From: Pyxidicoccus trucidator
GTDB taxonomy: Bacteria > Myxococcota > Myxococcia > Myxococcales > Myxococcaceae
Reading direction: 5' to 3'
Assembly (NCBI RefSeq): GCF_010894435.1
Contig: NZ_JAAIXZ010000001.1
Coordinates: forward strand, 464,322-528,321
Length of the DNA: 64,000 nucleotides
In this document: positions 1 to 11,191 of the stretch, piece after piece
Numbering within the stretch: the stretch's first letter is position 1
Layout of the letters: each line of letters starts with the position of its first letter
Translations under genes and position numbers: made by a program
The notes under the pieces: generated by a model
Database searches by the model: none
Told to the model about the DNA's origin: nothing
The model's input: the letters and a program-made list of their open reading frames with translations, nothing else

Positions 1-354
1 ACGCTGGCGTTGCCGGGCTCGCTGGAGGCCTCGAAGATGGGCGTCAACGTCCCGGAGGCGCTCAGCCTGCCGGACGGGCGCCCCGTCGTCTCGGTGCTCT
101 CAGGGAAGAATCCCTATGCCGTCGACGGTCGGTGTGACGCCGATAGTGAGCTGCGGATGGGGCTATACCTGGTGACGGGGAAGACAGGGCTTCGGGTGCT
201 CGAGTGGCCGGCCGCCACCTGCGCGCTGGGTCGGGCTGCTTCAATGGAATTGGATGAAGAGGGAGCGCTGACCATCGGTTACTCGAACGGCGCGACCATG
301 AACTTTGTCTGGAGTGGCGACCACTTCGGGCAGACTCAACTCGGAAAGCGGTAG
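1..354 (+). CDS. Unknown protein, 3' part of a gene cut by the window edge
   Basis: The reading frame is open from the first base and ends with TAG just 5 nt before rimO, so the gene most likely starts upstream of the window. The visible 117 residues contain two cysteines (in GRCDAD and ATCALG) and short alternating polar/hydrophobic stretches that suggest beta strands, as in a secreted or periplasmic domain. I do not recognise the family. The tight spacing suggests cotranscription with rimO, but nothing visible links the two functions. Confidence 0.6.
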   Translation, partial: TLALPGSLEASKMGVNVPEALSLPDGRPVVSVLSGKNPYAVDGRCDADSELRMGLYLVTGKTGLRVLEWPAATCALGRAASMELDEEGALTIGYSNGATMNFVWSGDHFGQTQLGKR

Positions 355-359
355 ACGCA

Positions 360-1784
360 GTGGACGACACCAAGAGCCTGTACATGATGACCCTCGGCTG
401 CCCGAAGAACCGGGTGGACTCCGAGGTGATGCTGGGCACGTTGCAGCACCACGGCTACAAGCTGGTGCAGGAGGCCTCCGAGGCCCAGGTCATCGTGGTC
501 AACACGTGCGCCTTCATCGGTCCGGCGAAGCAGGAGTCGGTGGACTCCATCCTGGAGATGGCCGAGCTGAAGAAGTCGGGCGCCTGCCAGACGCTGGTGG
601 TGACGGGCTGTCTGTCCCAGCGCTACGGCCAGGAGCTGTCGAAGGAGATGCCGGAGGTCGACCACTTCCTGGGCACCAGCGCCTACGCCCAGATTGGCGA
701 CCTGCTGGCCGCCGAGGCGTCGCCGCGTCAGGTGATTCCGGACCCCGACTACATCCACGACTCCAACACGCCGCGCGTCAACTCGATGCCGAAGTACACG
801 GCGTACCTCAAGGTGTCCGAGGGCTGCGACAACGCCTGCGCCTTCTGCATCATCCCCACGCTGCGCGGCGGGCAGCGCTCGCGCCCCATCGACGACATCC
901 TCATCGAGGCGAAGCGGCTGGCGGACAGCGGCGTGCAGGAGCTGAACCTCGTCGCGCAGGACCTCACCGCGTACGGGCATGACCTGCCGGGCAAGCCGAA
1001 GCTGCATGACTTGCTCAAGGCCCTGGTCCAGGTGGACGTGAAGTGGATCCGCCTGCACTACGCCTACCCGCGCGTGTTCCCGGACGAGCTCATCGAGGTC
1101 ATGGCCGCGGAGCCGAAGATTGCCCGCTACCTGGACATGCCGGTGCAGCACGTCAGCGACAAGCTGCTGCTGTCGATGAAGCGCGGCCGCAACTCGGAGT
1201 TCCTCAAGGGCCTGCTGGCGAAGCTGCGCGCGCGCGTGCCCGGGCTGGTGATGCGCACCTCGCTCATCGTCGGCCTGCCGGGGGAGACGGAAGAAGACTT
1301 CGAGATGCTGAAGGAGTTCGTGAAGGCGCAGCGCTTCGAGCGGCTGGGCGTCTTCCAATACTCCGACGAGGAGGGCACCGCCGCGTTCGACTTGCCGGAC
1401 AAGGTGCCGCAGAAGACGATTGAGCGCCGGTGGCGTGAGGTGATGGCCATCCAGAAGCGCATCAACCGCGAGCAGAACAAGAAGCTCGTGGGGCAGCGGC
1501 TGGAGGTGCTGGTGGAAGGCCCCGCGCCGGAGACGGAGCACCTGCTGGTGGGCCGCCACCAGGGACAGGCGCCGGACATCGACGGGCTCGTGTACATCAA
1601 CGACGGCTTGGCGTACCCGGGGGAGCTCGTCACCGTGGAGGTGACGGAGGCCCACGACTACGACCTGGTCGCCCGCGTGGTGGAGCGCCCGGACCCGAAG
1701 CAGCGCCAGCACACCGCCCGCGACGCGCATCCCGCGCCCGTGCCGGTGGTCGCGAAGCCGCGCCCCGCGACTCGCGCGGAGTAG
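360..1784 (+). CDS. rimO: Ribosomal protein S12 methylthiotransferase RimO
   Basis: Radical SAM enzyme that adds a methylthio group to an aspartate of ribosomal protein S12. The N-terminal UPF0004 domain opens with [11 protein letters not shown] and holds the three auxiliary-cluster cysteines (in LGCPKN, NTCAF and TGCLSQ). The radical SAM motif CxxxCxxC is at C156, C160 and C163 (GCDNACAFC), and a C-terminal TRAM-like beta domain lies near residues 380-450. At 474 residues it is slightly longer than usual because of a Pro/Ala/Arg-rich tail. The start is GTG with GGAAAG upstream. The LGCPKN signature and the S12-type N-terminus favour RimO over MiaB. Confidence 0.95.
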   Translation: MDDTKSLYMMTLGCPKNRVDSEVMLGTLQHHGYKLVQEASEAQVIVVNTCAFIGPAKQESVDSILEMAELKKSGACQTLVVTGCLSQRYGQELSKEMPEVDHFLGTSAYAQIGDLLAAEASPRQVIPDPDYIHDSNTPRVNSMPKYTAYLKVSEGCDNACAFCIIPTLRGGQRSRPIDDILIEAKRLADSGVQELNLVAQDLTAYGHDLPGKPKLHDLLKALVQVDVKWIRLHYAYPRVFPDELIEVMAAEPKIARYLDMPVQHVSDKLLLSMKRGRNSEFLKGLLAKLRARVPGLVMRTSLIVGLPGETEEDFEMLKEFVKAQRFERLGVFQYSDEEGTAAFDLPDKVPQKTIERRWREVMAIQKRINREQNKKLVGQRLEVLVEGPAPETEHLLVGRHQGQAPDIDGLVYINDGLAYPGELVTVEVTEAHDYDLVARVVERPDPKQRQHTARDAHPAPVPVVAKPRPATRAE

Positions 1785-1795
1785 TGCGTCACCCG

Positions 1796-1821
1796 GGGCC
1801 GTGGGCAGTGCGCCACGGCCC
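1796..1821. terminator. Candidate bidirectional terminator hairpin
   Basis: A perfect 9-bp stem (GGGCCGTGG / CCACGGCCC) with an 8-nt loop lies between the convergent ends of rimO and the minus-strand gene at 1867. A second, shorter stem (GGCCCGC / GCGGGCC, 1833-1855) follows. No T-run is visible on either side, so intrinsic termination is only inferred from position and stem strength. Confidence 0.4.
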
Positions 1822-1866
1822 GTGCGGCAGTTGGCCCGCTGAAATGGCGCGGGCCGTGCGACGCGC

Positions 1867-2835
1867 TCACTTCGTGGGCGCGTCCTCCAGGAGGATGCGG
1901 CGGCCCGGGCTGACGGCCTGCAGCCGCTCGCGCAGCTTCTCCCGCTCCTTCTGCATCCCCTTCGGCAGCGCTGCCAGCTTCTCGTGCAGCTCGCGCGCCG
2001 TCTCGTCGTACCAGTCCTGGCGAGCGGTGCCGCCCGACGCGAGGTAGTGCGCGGCGCCCGCCAGGAGCACGCAGGCGTTCTCCCAGCCCGGGTCCTGTCC
2101 GGGACCACCCTCGTTACGGGTGAAGAGGACGGCCTGCCCCAGCGTCGTCCCCGGCGCGAGGACCACGGTGACGAGGGAGAACGCCGCGGTGCCCGAGGGC
2201 TCGCGCATGCTGAGCCAGAGGAACCAGTAACGCCCCTCGGGGGCGGGGGACTCCACCACGTAGATTTCAGTAATCGGCGCCAGGCCGCCGCCGGGCAGCC
2301 GGCCCACGAGGCCGACCTCTTCAGGCACCACCAGCACCAGCGAATCCACCGGGAGCTTCAGGTCATCACATGGCAGCGTGGGCGGCGTCTCCCTCAGCAG
2401 CCGCCGGGCGAGCTCCGCCGTCACTTCGTAGCGCTGCCGGCCTCGCTGCTCGTGGGCGACGAGGTGCCAGTGCCGGAGGACCGTCTGGAAGGTGGACTGA
2501 CGAAGCTGCTCGCGGGCCGCAGGCGCTTCGATTCCGCGCCGCTCGCTGATGTCGTCCAGGGCGAAGCGCATCGCCTCCGCCATCTCCTTGTCCTTCATGA
2601 GCTCGACGTAGCGCGTGTAGCCGACGCGTGCGGCCACGCGCTCGACGACGGCCAGCAGCGCGTAGCGGACGGCGCCCGCACCCTCCTCCGCCGACAGCTT
2701 GCCCCGCTCCACATCCTTCACGAGGACACGCTGCATCCGCGTGAAGCCCTCCTTCTCCAGGTAGAGGCGGGCCAGCTCGATGGAGTGGCGCTGCTCGGTG
2801 TACTGACGGTCGAACTCGGTCGGGGGCGGTCGCAT
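1867..2835 (-). CDS. Unknown cytoplasmic protein, 322 aa
   Basis: I do not recognise this family. There is no signal peptide or membrane segment. The first 130 residues are charged and helical, with heptad-like Leu/Arg/Glu spacing (for example RQYTEQRHSIELARLYLEK); the middle (about 170-260) is rich in Val/Leu/Gly and looks beta-rich; the C-terminus returns to charged helix. The chosen ATG (MRPPPTEFD) lies just downstream of GGGAGG; the open frame continues further upstream but with atypical composition. It is last in the minus-strand series from rplU, 142 nt after the preceding lipoprotein gene, so it may have its own promoter. Confidence 0.7.
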   Translation of the reverse strand: MRPPPTEFDRQYTEQRHSIELARLYLEKEGFTRMQRVLVKDVERGKLSAEEGAGAVRYALLAVVERVAARVGYTRYVELMKDKEMAEAMRFALDDISERRGIEAPAAREQLRQSTFQTVLRHWHLVAHEQRGRQRYEVTAELARRLLRETPPTLPCDDLKLPVDSLVLVVPEEVGLVGRLPGGGLAPITEIYVVESPAPEGRYWFLWLSMREPSGTAAFSLVTVVLAPGTTLGQAVLFTRNEGGPGQDPGWENACVLLAGAAHYLASGGTARQDWYDETARELHEKLAALPKGMQKEREKLRERLQAVSPGRRILLEDAPTK

Positions 2836-2977
2836 GAGGGAGGGAACCCGTGGGACGTGGAGCCCGGAGCAGAACGCAGGCCCCGCCGACTGTCCAGGCA
2901 ACCGGCGTGGCCCATGACGTTCCCACGTCAGTCCGCCAGCCCTCCCCCACCCGCCGTACGGGGAGCAGCTCCGGGCG

Positions 2978-4540
2978 CTACCTCGGGTCCTCGGGCTCCA
3001 GCTCGCGCTCCTCGGGCGGAGGCTCACGCGAGGGCGAGGTGCGGGAGGGCAACGCCACGCCCTCTCCCAGCGGGGTGGGCTGGCACTCGCACAGGGTGCG
3101 GCGGGAGGCCGTCTCGGTGACGAAGGCACAGGCCGTGGGGCACTCTGGCTGGCGGCCCTCCTCGAACAGGGCCAGCTTGAAGCTGGCGGCGGCGGACAGG
3201 GCCGCATGGCACGCGGGCAGCGCCTGCGCCAGCGAGGTCCACGGCAGACGGTGCTGCGTGGTGAGCCCCCGACTGGTGGCAGGGAAGCTCAGTCCCACGC
3301 CGCAGCCCGTCTCCAGCCGCAGGCCGTCCGCGCCCAGGGCCTCCAGGTGCAGCCGTCCCCCCTCGGGCAGGTCGCGATGAACGGCGCCACTGACGGAGAC
3401 ACTGCCGTCCGGCTCGCGCCGCACGTGCAGGCCGTAGCAGGCCTCCTCGCTGAAGGTACCGTCCGGGTGGGCGCACCGCTGGCGCTCCACCGAAGGCGAC
3501 GCCGCCGACGCCGATGAAGAAGCCGAAGCTTCGCCCGGAGCTGGAGCACCCGACGGAGCCGGGGCCGAGGCTCCGCCCGGTGCGGGGGCAGTAGCCGAAG
3601 CCGCCACCCCACCTGACACCGGGGCCGGAGCAGGCGTCAGCGGCCCCACGCGCGGCCGGCGCAGCACCAGCGCTCCACCCTTCGCGTCGAGCGTGGCCGT
3701 GAAGCGCCCCCAGACATCCGGGCCCAGCCGCCCCAGGCTACTCGGTGAGTCCCACCGCCCCGCCGCCTCCACCACCAGCGGGCTGGCTCCCACGCCTTCC
3801 GCCACCTCCACCGCATCCACCGCGAAGGTCCGCGCTGGAAGGTTGGCCGCCGTCTCCAGCGGTTGCAGCCCCTGCGCCTCGGCGGGCCCCACCGCCAGCC
3901 GGGAGAAGGGCTCACGCGAGCCGAGGACGAAGGGGCCCGTCAGGTCCGCACCGCCCTGTCTCACCCGCACGGCCAGCAGCGGCCAGTCGCCCAGCGGCTC
4001 TCGGTTGAGCTCCACCACGTAGACCTCGCGCGCGGCCTCGGAACCTCTCGCCTCCGCGGCGTACGCCTCGCGCGGGCGGGAAGCCGTGAAGGTGACCTCG
4101 CGACGCAGCGGGTCCACGGTGAGCGCAAGGGGCTCCAGCACGTCCGCGCCCAGCGTCACCGCGCAGGCCCGCTCGCCGGACAGGCCCGCGGTCCGCATCG
4201 GCGACACCACCGGCCCCACGGAGAACGCGGGCAACGGCACCACCGGCCAGGACCTGAAGCCGCCCGCGGGCTCCGGAGCGCGCACGGTGCCCTCGGGCGC
4301 GGGGGGCTCGCCCTCGAAGCACCCCTTGGACACGAGGGAGAGCGGCCGCGCCACATCCAGCACCACCGGCACGGCGCGGGTGCCCAGCCGGCCCGCCACC
4401 GTGAGGCGCAGCGCGGGAGACGCCAGCAACGGCAGCGTCTGGCCCGCGAAGCCCTGGGGCTTGGAAGAAGGGCCGGAGGCCGCACCCTGCCGGCACCCGG
4501 CCACCATCATCAACCCTACGAGGAGGAACGCGCCGCGCAC
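2978..4540 (-). CDS. Lipoprotein with two degenerate aspartic-protease-like lobes
   Basis: The GTG start gives a signal peptide ending in lipobox VAGC, so it is predicted to be an envelope lipoprotein of about 520 aa. Two repeated lobes resemble aspartic protease folds: lobe 1 has VVLDVARPLS, where DTG would be expected, and LGADVLEPLALTVD; lobe 2 has FVLGSREPFS and LGPDVWGRFTATLD. The catalytic Asp is kept in the first lobe only and the Thr-Gly is lost, so peptidase activity is doubtful. A Pro/Ala/Ser linker (about residues 325-365) leads to a C-terminal domain with nine or more cysteines. It starts 10 nt after the LolA-like gene and is probably cotranscribed with it. The fold assignment is my inference from motifs. 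Confidence 0.6.
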   Translation of the reverse strand: MRGAFLLVGLMMVAGCRQGAASGPSSKPQGFAGQTLPLLASPALRLTVAGRLGTRAVPVVLDVARPLSLVSKGCFEGEPPAPEGTVRAPEPAGGFRSWPVVPLPAFSVGPVVSPMRTAGLSGERACAVTLGADVLEPLALTVDPLRREVTFTASRPREAYAAEARGSEAAREVYVVELNREPLGDWPLLAVRVRQGGADLTGPFVLGSREPFSRLAVGPAEAQGLQPLETAANLPARTFAVDAVEVAEGVGASPLVVEAAGRWDSPSSLGRLGPDVWGRFTATLDAKGGALVLRRPRVGPLTPAPAPVSGGVAASATAPAPGGASAPAPSGAPAPGEASASSSASAASPSVERQRCAHPDGTFSEEACYGLHVRREPDGSVSVSGAVHRDLPEGGRLHLEALGADGLRLETGCGVGLSFPATSRGLTTQHRLPWTSLAQALPACHAALSAAASFKLALFEEGRQPECPTACAFVTETASRRTLCECQPTPLGEGVALPSRTSPSREPPPEERELEPEDPR

Positions 4541-4550
4541 GTCCCGCAGG

Positions 4551-5447
4551 TTACTTCTTCTGGCCCTTGGTGAAGTCATCCACGCGGGTGTCATCCGGCA
4601 CGTCCAGCTTGAAGCTGTCCGCGGCGATACCCACGTTCGTCTTCAGGTCGATGAAGGAGATGGCATTCTCGCTGCCGTCCGGGTCCACCACGGTGCTCTT
4701 GAGCACCTGAGCCGTGCTCGGGTCCACCTCCAGGCGCACCTGGCGGAAGCGGGGCTCGGCCTTCAGCGGGTCCAGCACCAGCAGCGTGCCCTTGCAGTCC
4801 TTGCACGCGCCCTTGGTGATGGCGAACTCGTCCGCCAGCTTCCCCTGGCCGAACAGGAATGTCACCGAGGCGGAGAGCTGGCTCGTGTCCACGCTGCCCA
4901 CCGTGAGGCTCTGCGCGGCCGGGTCGTGCGCGTACACCTTGTTGCCGGCCAGCACGAACGTGCGCGGGGAGGGCTTCTGGTACTCCCACCGCATCAGGCC
5001 CGGCTTCTTGTAGCTGACGGTGCCTTCGGACGTCTGCGTGCGCCGGAAGGTCTTGTACTTGTAGTCCTGCCGGAAGGCGGCCCGGAAGTCGCCGGTCTTC
5101 TCGTAGAAGGCCTGCATCCGGTCCACCAGCGTCTTCACCTCAGGCGTCATCGCCGGAGCCGGCTTCGCGGCCGCGGCGGGCTTCGCCTCGGCCGACTTGC
5201 CCTGCTGCGGGGCCGCGGCCTTGCCGGCCTCGGCGGCGGGCGTGGCGGGCTTCGCGGCGGGGGCCGGCGGCGTCGCGGCCTTGCCCGTCGCAGGCGCCTT
5301 GCCAGCCTCGGCCGCGGGCGTCGGAGCGGGCGCGGCCTGGGCCACCACGGGCTTCACCGCCGACTGGGCGGGCACGGGCTGCGCGGGGGAGGCCGCCGGG
5401 ACGGCGGGCGCGGACAGGAGCGTGGCGAGCAGGGCTTCCAGGAACAT
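4551..5447 (-). CDS. LolA-like outer-membrane lipoprotein carrier
   Basis: Periplasmic protein of 298 aa. After a signal peptide comes an unusually long Ala/Pro/Lys-rich linker (about residues 20-100), then a LolA-type domain of about 190 residues with GTVSYKKPGLMRWEYQKPSP, the hallmark region of LolA, followed by VLAGNKVYAHDP and a beta-rich body. LolA carries lipoproteins from the LolCDE complex to the outer membrane. A CKDC pair is present that classical LolA lacks. The linker could let the carrier domain cross the peptidoglycan or stay tethered; that is inference. It could also be a LolA-related paralog rather than the main carrier. Confidence 0.8.
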   Translation of the reverse strand: MFLEALLATLLSAPAVPAASPAQPVPAQSAVKPVVAQAAPAPTPAAEAGKAPATGKAATPPAPAAKPATPAAEAGKAAAPQQGKSAEAKPAAAAKPAPAMTPEVKTLVDRMQAFYEKTGDFRAAFRQDYKYKTFRRTQTSEGTVSYKKPGLMRWEYQKPSPRTFVLAGNKVYAHDPAAQSLTVGSVDTSQLSASVTFLFGQGKLADEFAITKGACKDCKGTLLVLDPLKAEPRFRQVRLEVDPSTAQVLKSTVVDPDGSENAISFIDLKTNVGIAADSFKLDVPDDTRVDDFTKGQKK

Positions 5448-5526
5448 GGCGTGCGTCTCCAGGCGGGCCGTGTAGGCCCAGCAGCGACCATCTACCCCAT
5501 ACCGACGGGGGACAGGGGCACGGCAT

Positions 5527-6204
5527 TCATGGCCGCGTCTTGAAGATGCGCTTCCTCTGTTTGATGGACAGCACGTGGAAGCGCTCGCGCAGGGCCTGGG
5601 CCTCCTCGGGAGACAGGTCCCCCGAACCCCCCAGGTGCTCGTCCCGCCAGGCGACCGCCCGGCTGATGCAGGCGGACGCGGCGGCGGAGATGTTGAGGCT
5701 CTGACTGAAGCCCTTCATCGGCACCCAGAAGGTGCCGTCCACGGCGTTCAGCACCTCCTCACTCACCCCGCGCCGCTCGTTGCCGAAGACGAGCGCCGTC
5801 TTCACGTCGAAGCGCATCGTGTAGAGGCTGGTGGCCCCCTCGCGGATGGCGGAGGCGTACAGGAGGAAGCCCCGCGACTTCAGGTGCTCGCGGCACTCGG
5901 CGAAGCTCTTGTAGAGCTTCACGTCCAGCCACTTGTCACACCCCTGGGACACCTTCGAGTTGGGAACGAAGGGGGCCTCGGGGTTGATGACGACGTGCAC
6001 CTCCTGCACGCCCATGGACTCGCAGGTGCGCAGCACCGCGGCCATGTTGAAGCTGTCCTCCAGCCGGTCGAGGACCACGGTGAAGTTGCGCGTCCGTTGG
6101 CGGATGACCTGGTCGATCTTCTCCTTGCGCGCTTCGAGCAGGAACTGCTCCGGCTCGAACTGCTCCTTCTCGAAGCGCTCATAGCGACCACCGCCACCGG
6201 ACAT
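5527..6204 (-). CDS. trmH: TrmH-family (SpoU) RNA 2'-O-methyltransferase
   Basis: SPOUT-class methyltransferase of 225 aa that methylates a ribose 2'-OH in RNA, probably G18 of tRNA. Motif 1 is NFTVVLDRLEDSFNMAAVLRT (Asn and Arg catalytic region), motif 2 is TALVFGNERRGVSEE, and motif 3 is FSQSLNISAAASACI with the Ser-Leu-Asn of the cofactor knot. The start ATG is preceded by AGGAGG and lies 4 nt after the obgE stop, so the two are translated together. The tRNA target is inferred from the TrmH-like motif 3; an rRNA target cannot be excluded. Confidence 0.88.
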   Translation of the reverse strand: MSGGGGRYERFEKEQFEPEQFLLEARKEKIDQVIRQRTRNFTVVLDRLEDSFNMAAVLRTCESMGVQEVHVVINPEAPFVPNSKVSQGCDKWLDVKLYKSFAECREHLKSRGFLLYASAIREGATSLYTMRFDVKTALVFGNERRGVSEEVLNAVDGTFWVPMKGFSQSLNISAAASACISRAVAWRDEHLGGSGDLSPEEAQALRERFHVLSIKQRKRIFKTRP

Positions 6205-6208
6205 CGCC

Positions 6209-7624
6209 TCAGGACCTCCTGCCGCCGGGCTTGCGCGCCGGAGCCTTCTTCGCGGCCCGTGTCTGCTTCGCGGCCGGCCGCTGCTTCGCCACCGCCGCGC
6301 GCTTCGCCGGAGCCTTGCGCGCAACAGGCTTCTTCGCGGCGGCCTTGCGAGCGGGGGCCGCCTTCTTCGCGGCCTTGCGCGCGACAGGCTTCTTCACGGC
6401 CGCCTTGCCCGCACCCGCCGCCTTGCGCGCCGGCGCCTTCTTCACGGCCGTCTTGCCCGTACCCGCGGCCTTACGAGCGGGAGCCGCCTTCTTCGCGGCC
6501 TTGCGTGCCGGGGCCTTCTTCGCGGCGCCCGCCGTCGCGGCCTCGCGAGCCGGAGCCTTCTTCGCCGCCTTGCGCGCCGGAGCGGCCCGGACGGGCGGCT
6601 CCACATGCAGCTTCTCCGTGCGGCCGGTGAAGAGCACCTCCGCCACCGAGTCCATCAGCGCCTGCATGCCCTCGCCGGTGACGCAGGACACGGGGTAGAC
6701 GCGGATGCCACGCTCACGCAGCGCCTCGGTGAGGGACTCCAGCTTCGCCTGCGCGTCGGGCAGGTCCAGCTTGTTGGCCGCCACCACCTGCGGCTTGGAC
6801 GACAGCTCCTCGCTGTACTTCGCCAGCTCCGTGTTGAGCACGTCGAAGTCGTGCAGCGGCGCGCGGCCCTCGCCCTCCGCCCCCATGTCGAGGAGGTGGA
6901 TGAGCACCTTGCAGCGCTCCACGTGACGGAGGAACTGGTGGCCCAGCCCCACGCCCTCGCTGGCGCCCTCGATGATGCCGGGGATGTCCGCCATGACGAA
7001 GGACAGGCTGTCCTTGTACTGGACCATGCCCAGGTTGGGGACCAGCGTGGTGAACGGGTAGTCGGCAATCTTCGGCCGCGCCCGGCTCACCCGGGAGATG
7101 AAGGTGCTCTTGCCCGCGTTGGGGAAGCCCAGCAGGCCCACGTCGGCCAGCAGCTTCAGCTCCAGCCGCAGCGTCTTCTCCTCCCCCTTCGTCCCGTCCT
7201 GCGCGAAGCGCGGCGTCTGCCGGGTAGAGGTGGCGAAGTTCATGTTGCCCAGGCCGCCCCGCCCGCCCTTCGCCGCCACCCAGCGCTGGCCGGGCTCGCC
7301 CAGGTCCACCACCAACTCCTCGGTGCCCGCGTCCTTCACCAGCGTGCCCACCGGAACCCGGAGCACCATGTCCTCGGCGCCACGACCGTTGCAGTCGTTG
7401 CCCATGCCGTGCTCGCCGGACTTCGCGAAGTGGTGCTGCTGGTAGCGGTAGTCGAGCAGCGTGGTGAGCTGCGGATCCGCCACGAAGATGACGGAGCCAC
7501 CATTGCCACCGTCTCCCCCGTTGGGGCCGCCGCGCTCGATGTACTTCTCCCGCCGGAAGGAGACGGAGCCGTTACCGCCATCGCCCCCCTTCACGAAAAT
7601 GCGGACTTCATCGACGAACTTCAT
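6209..7624 (-). CDS. obgE: Obg GTPase with a histone-H1-like Lys/Ala tail
   Basis: Ribosome-assembly GTPase. Residues 1-158 form the Gly-rich Obg domain (KGGDGGNGSVSFRREK). The G domain has the P-loop GFPNAGKS, switch II DIPGIIEGASEG, NKLD and SCVTGEG. Family members often end in an acidic or OCT domain; here residues about 341-471 are instead a run of AAKKAPARK-type repeats made mostly of Ala, Lys, Pro and Arg, like bacterial histone-H1-like proteins, giving a strongly basic tail. The start is set by the universal MKFVDEV N-terminus. It lies downstream of rplU-rpmA, the classic gene order. Confidence 0.95.
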   Translation of the reverse strand: MKFVDEVRIFVKGGDGGNGSVSFRREKYIERGGPNGGDGGNGGSVIFVADPQLTTLLDYRYQQHHFAKSGEHGMGNDCNGRGAEDMVLRVPVGTLVKDAGTEELVVDLGEPGQRWVAAKGGRGGLGNMNFATSTRQTPRFAQDGTKGEEKTLRLELKLLADVGLLGFPNAGKSTFISRVSRARPKIADYPFTTLVPNLGMVQYKDSLSFVMADIPGIIEGASEGVGLGHQFLRHVERCKVLIHLLDMGAEGEGRAPLHDFDVLNTELAKYSEELSSKPQVVAANKLDLPDAQAKLESLTEALRERGIRVYPVSCVTGEGMQALMDSVAEVLFTGRTEKLHVEPPVRAAPARKAAKKAPAREAATAGAAKKAPARKAAKKAAPARKAAGTGKTAVKKAPARKAAGAGKAAVKKPVARKAAKKAAPARKAAAKKPVARKAPAKRAAVAKQRPAAKQTRAAKKAPARKPGGRRS

Positions 7625-7726
7625 GAAAGGACTCCTGAAAAACGCAGAGCGGGCCGCCCTCGCGTCCCGCTGCCGGAAAGGGCGCGTGGACTGGAGAAGC
7701 GACCCGCTCGTGGGTGCCACACGGCT

Positions 7727-7746
7727 GCCGGCCTCGAGGGGCCGGC
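7727..7746 (-). terminator. Hairpin between rpmA and obgE
   Basis: A 7-bp perfect stem (GCCGGCC / GGCCGGC) with a 6-nt loop lies 6 nt past the rpmA stop and about 100 nt before obgE. It could be an attenuator lowering obgE relative to the ribosomal proteins, or an mRNA processing signal. It has no T-run. Confidence 0.3.
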
Positions 7747-7752
7747 GGACCG

Positions 7753-8025
7753 TCAGGCGCTCGGCTGGGCAGCGGCCGGGTAGACCGAGACCTTCTTCTT
7801 GTCGCGGCCCAGGCGCTCGTACTTCACCACGCCGTCGACCACCGAATAGAGGGTGAAGTCACGGCCGAGCTTCACGTTGGAGCCGGCGTGGATGACCGTG
7901 CCCACCTGGCGAACCAGGATGCTGCCGGCCGACACCGTCTCACCGCCGTACACCTTCACACCACGATACTGCGGGTTGGAATCACGCCCGTTGCGCGAAG
8001 AACCCTGTCCCTTTTTATGGGCCAT
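7753..8025 (-). CDS. rpmA: 50S ribosomal protein L27
   Basis: Ribosomal protein of 90 aa near the peptidyl-transferase centre. The N-terminus [20 protein letters not shown] is the canonical L27 sequence without the cleavable extension seen in Firmicutes, followed by [17 protein letters not shown] and [16 protein letters not shown]. It sits 38 nt downstream of rplU, the usual order, and is cotranscribed with it. Confidence 0.98.
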   Translation of the reverse strand: MAHKKGQGSSRNGRDSNPQYRGVKVYGGETVSAGSILVRQVGTVIHAGSNVKLGRDFTLYSVVDGVVKYERLGRDKKKVSVYPAAAQPSA

Positions 8026-8063
8026 GACACCTTGCTCCTGAAGTTGGGGGTAAACCGTCCGGA

Positions 8064-8372
8064 CTAGCCGGCGATGGAGGTGACCTTCACCTCGGTGTAC
8101 GGCTGACGGTGGCCGCGGCGGCGCGTCCAGCCCTCCTTCTCCTTCCGGAAATGGAGGACGCGGCGGTGCTTGTCCTGAGCCAGGACCTTGCCCACCACGC
8201 GAGCGCCCGACACGGTCGGCCGGCCCACCTTGGGGCTGTCCGTACCACCCAGCATGAGGATGTCCGTGAAGGTCACCTCGGCGCCAATGTCTCCCGCGAT
8301 CTTCTCGATCCGGAGCACATCGCCCTCGGCGACGCGGTACTGCTTACCGCCCGTGCGAATGACTGCGTACAT
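8064..8372 (-). CDS. rplU: 50S ribosomal protein L21
   Basis: Ribosomal protein of 102 aa that binds 23S rRNA. The start ATG gives [18 protein letters not shown], matching the family N-terminus, and the C-terminal signature is [19 protein letters not shown] ([17 protein letters not shown]). A TTG two codons upstream is in frame but does not fit the family. It is first in the rplU-rpmA-obgE-trmH series, with a promoter-like sequence about 90 nt upstream. Confidence 0.98.
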   Translation of the reverse strand: MYAVIRTGGKQYRVAEGDVLRIEKIAGDIGAEVTFTDILMLGGTDSPKVGRPTVSGARVVGKVLAQDKHRRVLHFRKEKEGWTRRRGHRQPYTEVKVTSIAG

Positions 8373-8467
8373 CGTCAAACCCCTGTCAGCTTTCGGGTTG
8401 GGTCAACCCTTGGAATCGACCGCGCATTTCGGACGGGTCCACCATCCAATCGCGCCAAAGGCGGCGG

Positions 8468-8496
8468 GATTTACGGGATGTGCCCTGGGGAGTCAA
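8468..8496 (-). promoter_or_regulatory. Putative sigma-70 promoter of the rplU operon
   Basis: On the minus strand TTGACT is followed after 17 nt by TAAATC, a good match to a housekeeping promoter, and would give an untranslated leader of roughly 90 nt before rplU. Assigned by eye only. Confidence 0.5.
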
Positions 8497-8628
8497 GGCG
8501 GATGAAGGATCATCCCGCACACCCGGGGTGGTTTACTCGCCCCTGGAACCAATGTTAACTGGAAACCGGGCTTTCGGTCGCTAGGATGCGGGCCGATCAA
8601 CCAACCTCTATTCGAGGGGGAATCCACA

Positions 8629-8976
8629 ATGAAGAAGATCATGATCGGCCTGGTGGCCGTCTCGTCGCTCGTTTTCGGTACCGGCTGTGGTGGTGACGTG
8701 TGCGAGGACATCGCGGACGCCTTTGAGGGCCTGGACGCGAAGACCGAGGACTGTCCCTCGATCAACGCGGTCGTCGGCAACCTGGAGTTCACCGACGAGG
8801 ACATCGACGAGTGCAAGAGTGACTTCGAGGATTGCTCGGGCGATGACAAGGACGCGCTGAACGACACCATCGACTGCATCAACGACCTCCCGGACTGCGA
8901 GGAGGGCGAAGAGGCCTCCTGGTCCCAGAAGTTCACGGCCTGCAGCGAGAAGAGCGAAGACGTGACCTGCGAGTAG
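8629..8976 (+). CDS. Small acidic cysteine-rich lipoprotein, 115 aa
   Basis: The signal peptide MKKIMIGLVAVSSLVFGTGC ends in a lipobox with C20 as the lipidated residue. The mature part is very acidic (Asp/Glu about a third of residues) and has eight further cysteines (C25, C42, C62, C69, C83, C90, C105, C114), enough for four disulfides, with spacing suggesting a helical bundle stapled by disulfides. I know no named family. It has a strong Shine-Dalgarno (GAGGGGGA) and stands alone between divergent rplU and the convergent kinase gene. A surface or extracellular role is inferred. Confidence 0.85.
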   Translation: MKKIMIGLVAVSSLVFGTGCGGDVCEDIADAFEGLDAKTEDCPSINAVVGNLEFTDEDIDECKSDFEDCSGDDKDALNDTIDCINDLPDCEEGEEASWSQKFTACSEKSEDVTCE

Positions 8977-9025
8977 TCCTCGCCTCGTCTTCACTTTTTC
9001 GGTAGCGCCGGGGCCCGGCTCCCTC

Positions 9026-11191
<2,166 letters not shown>

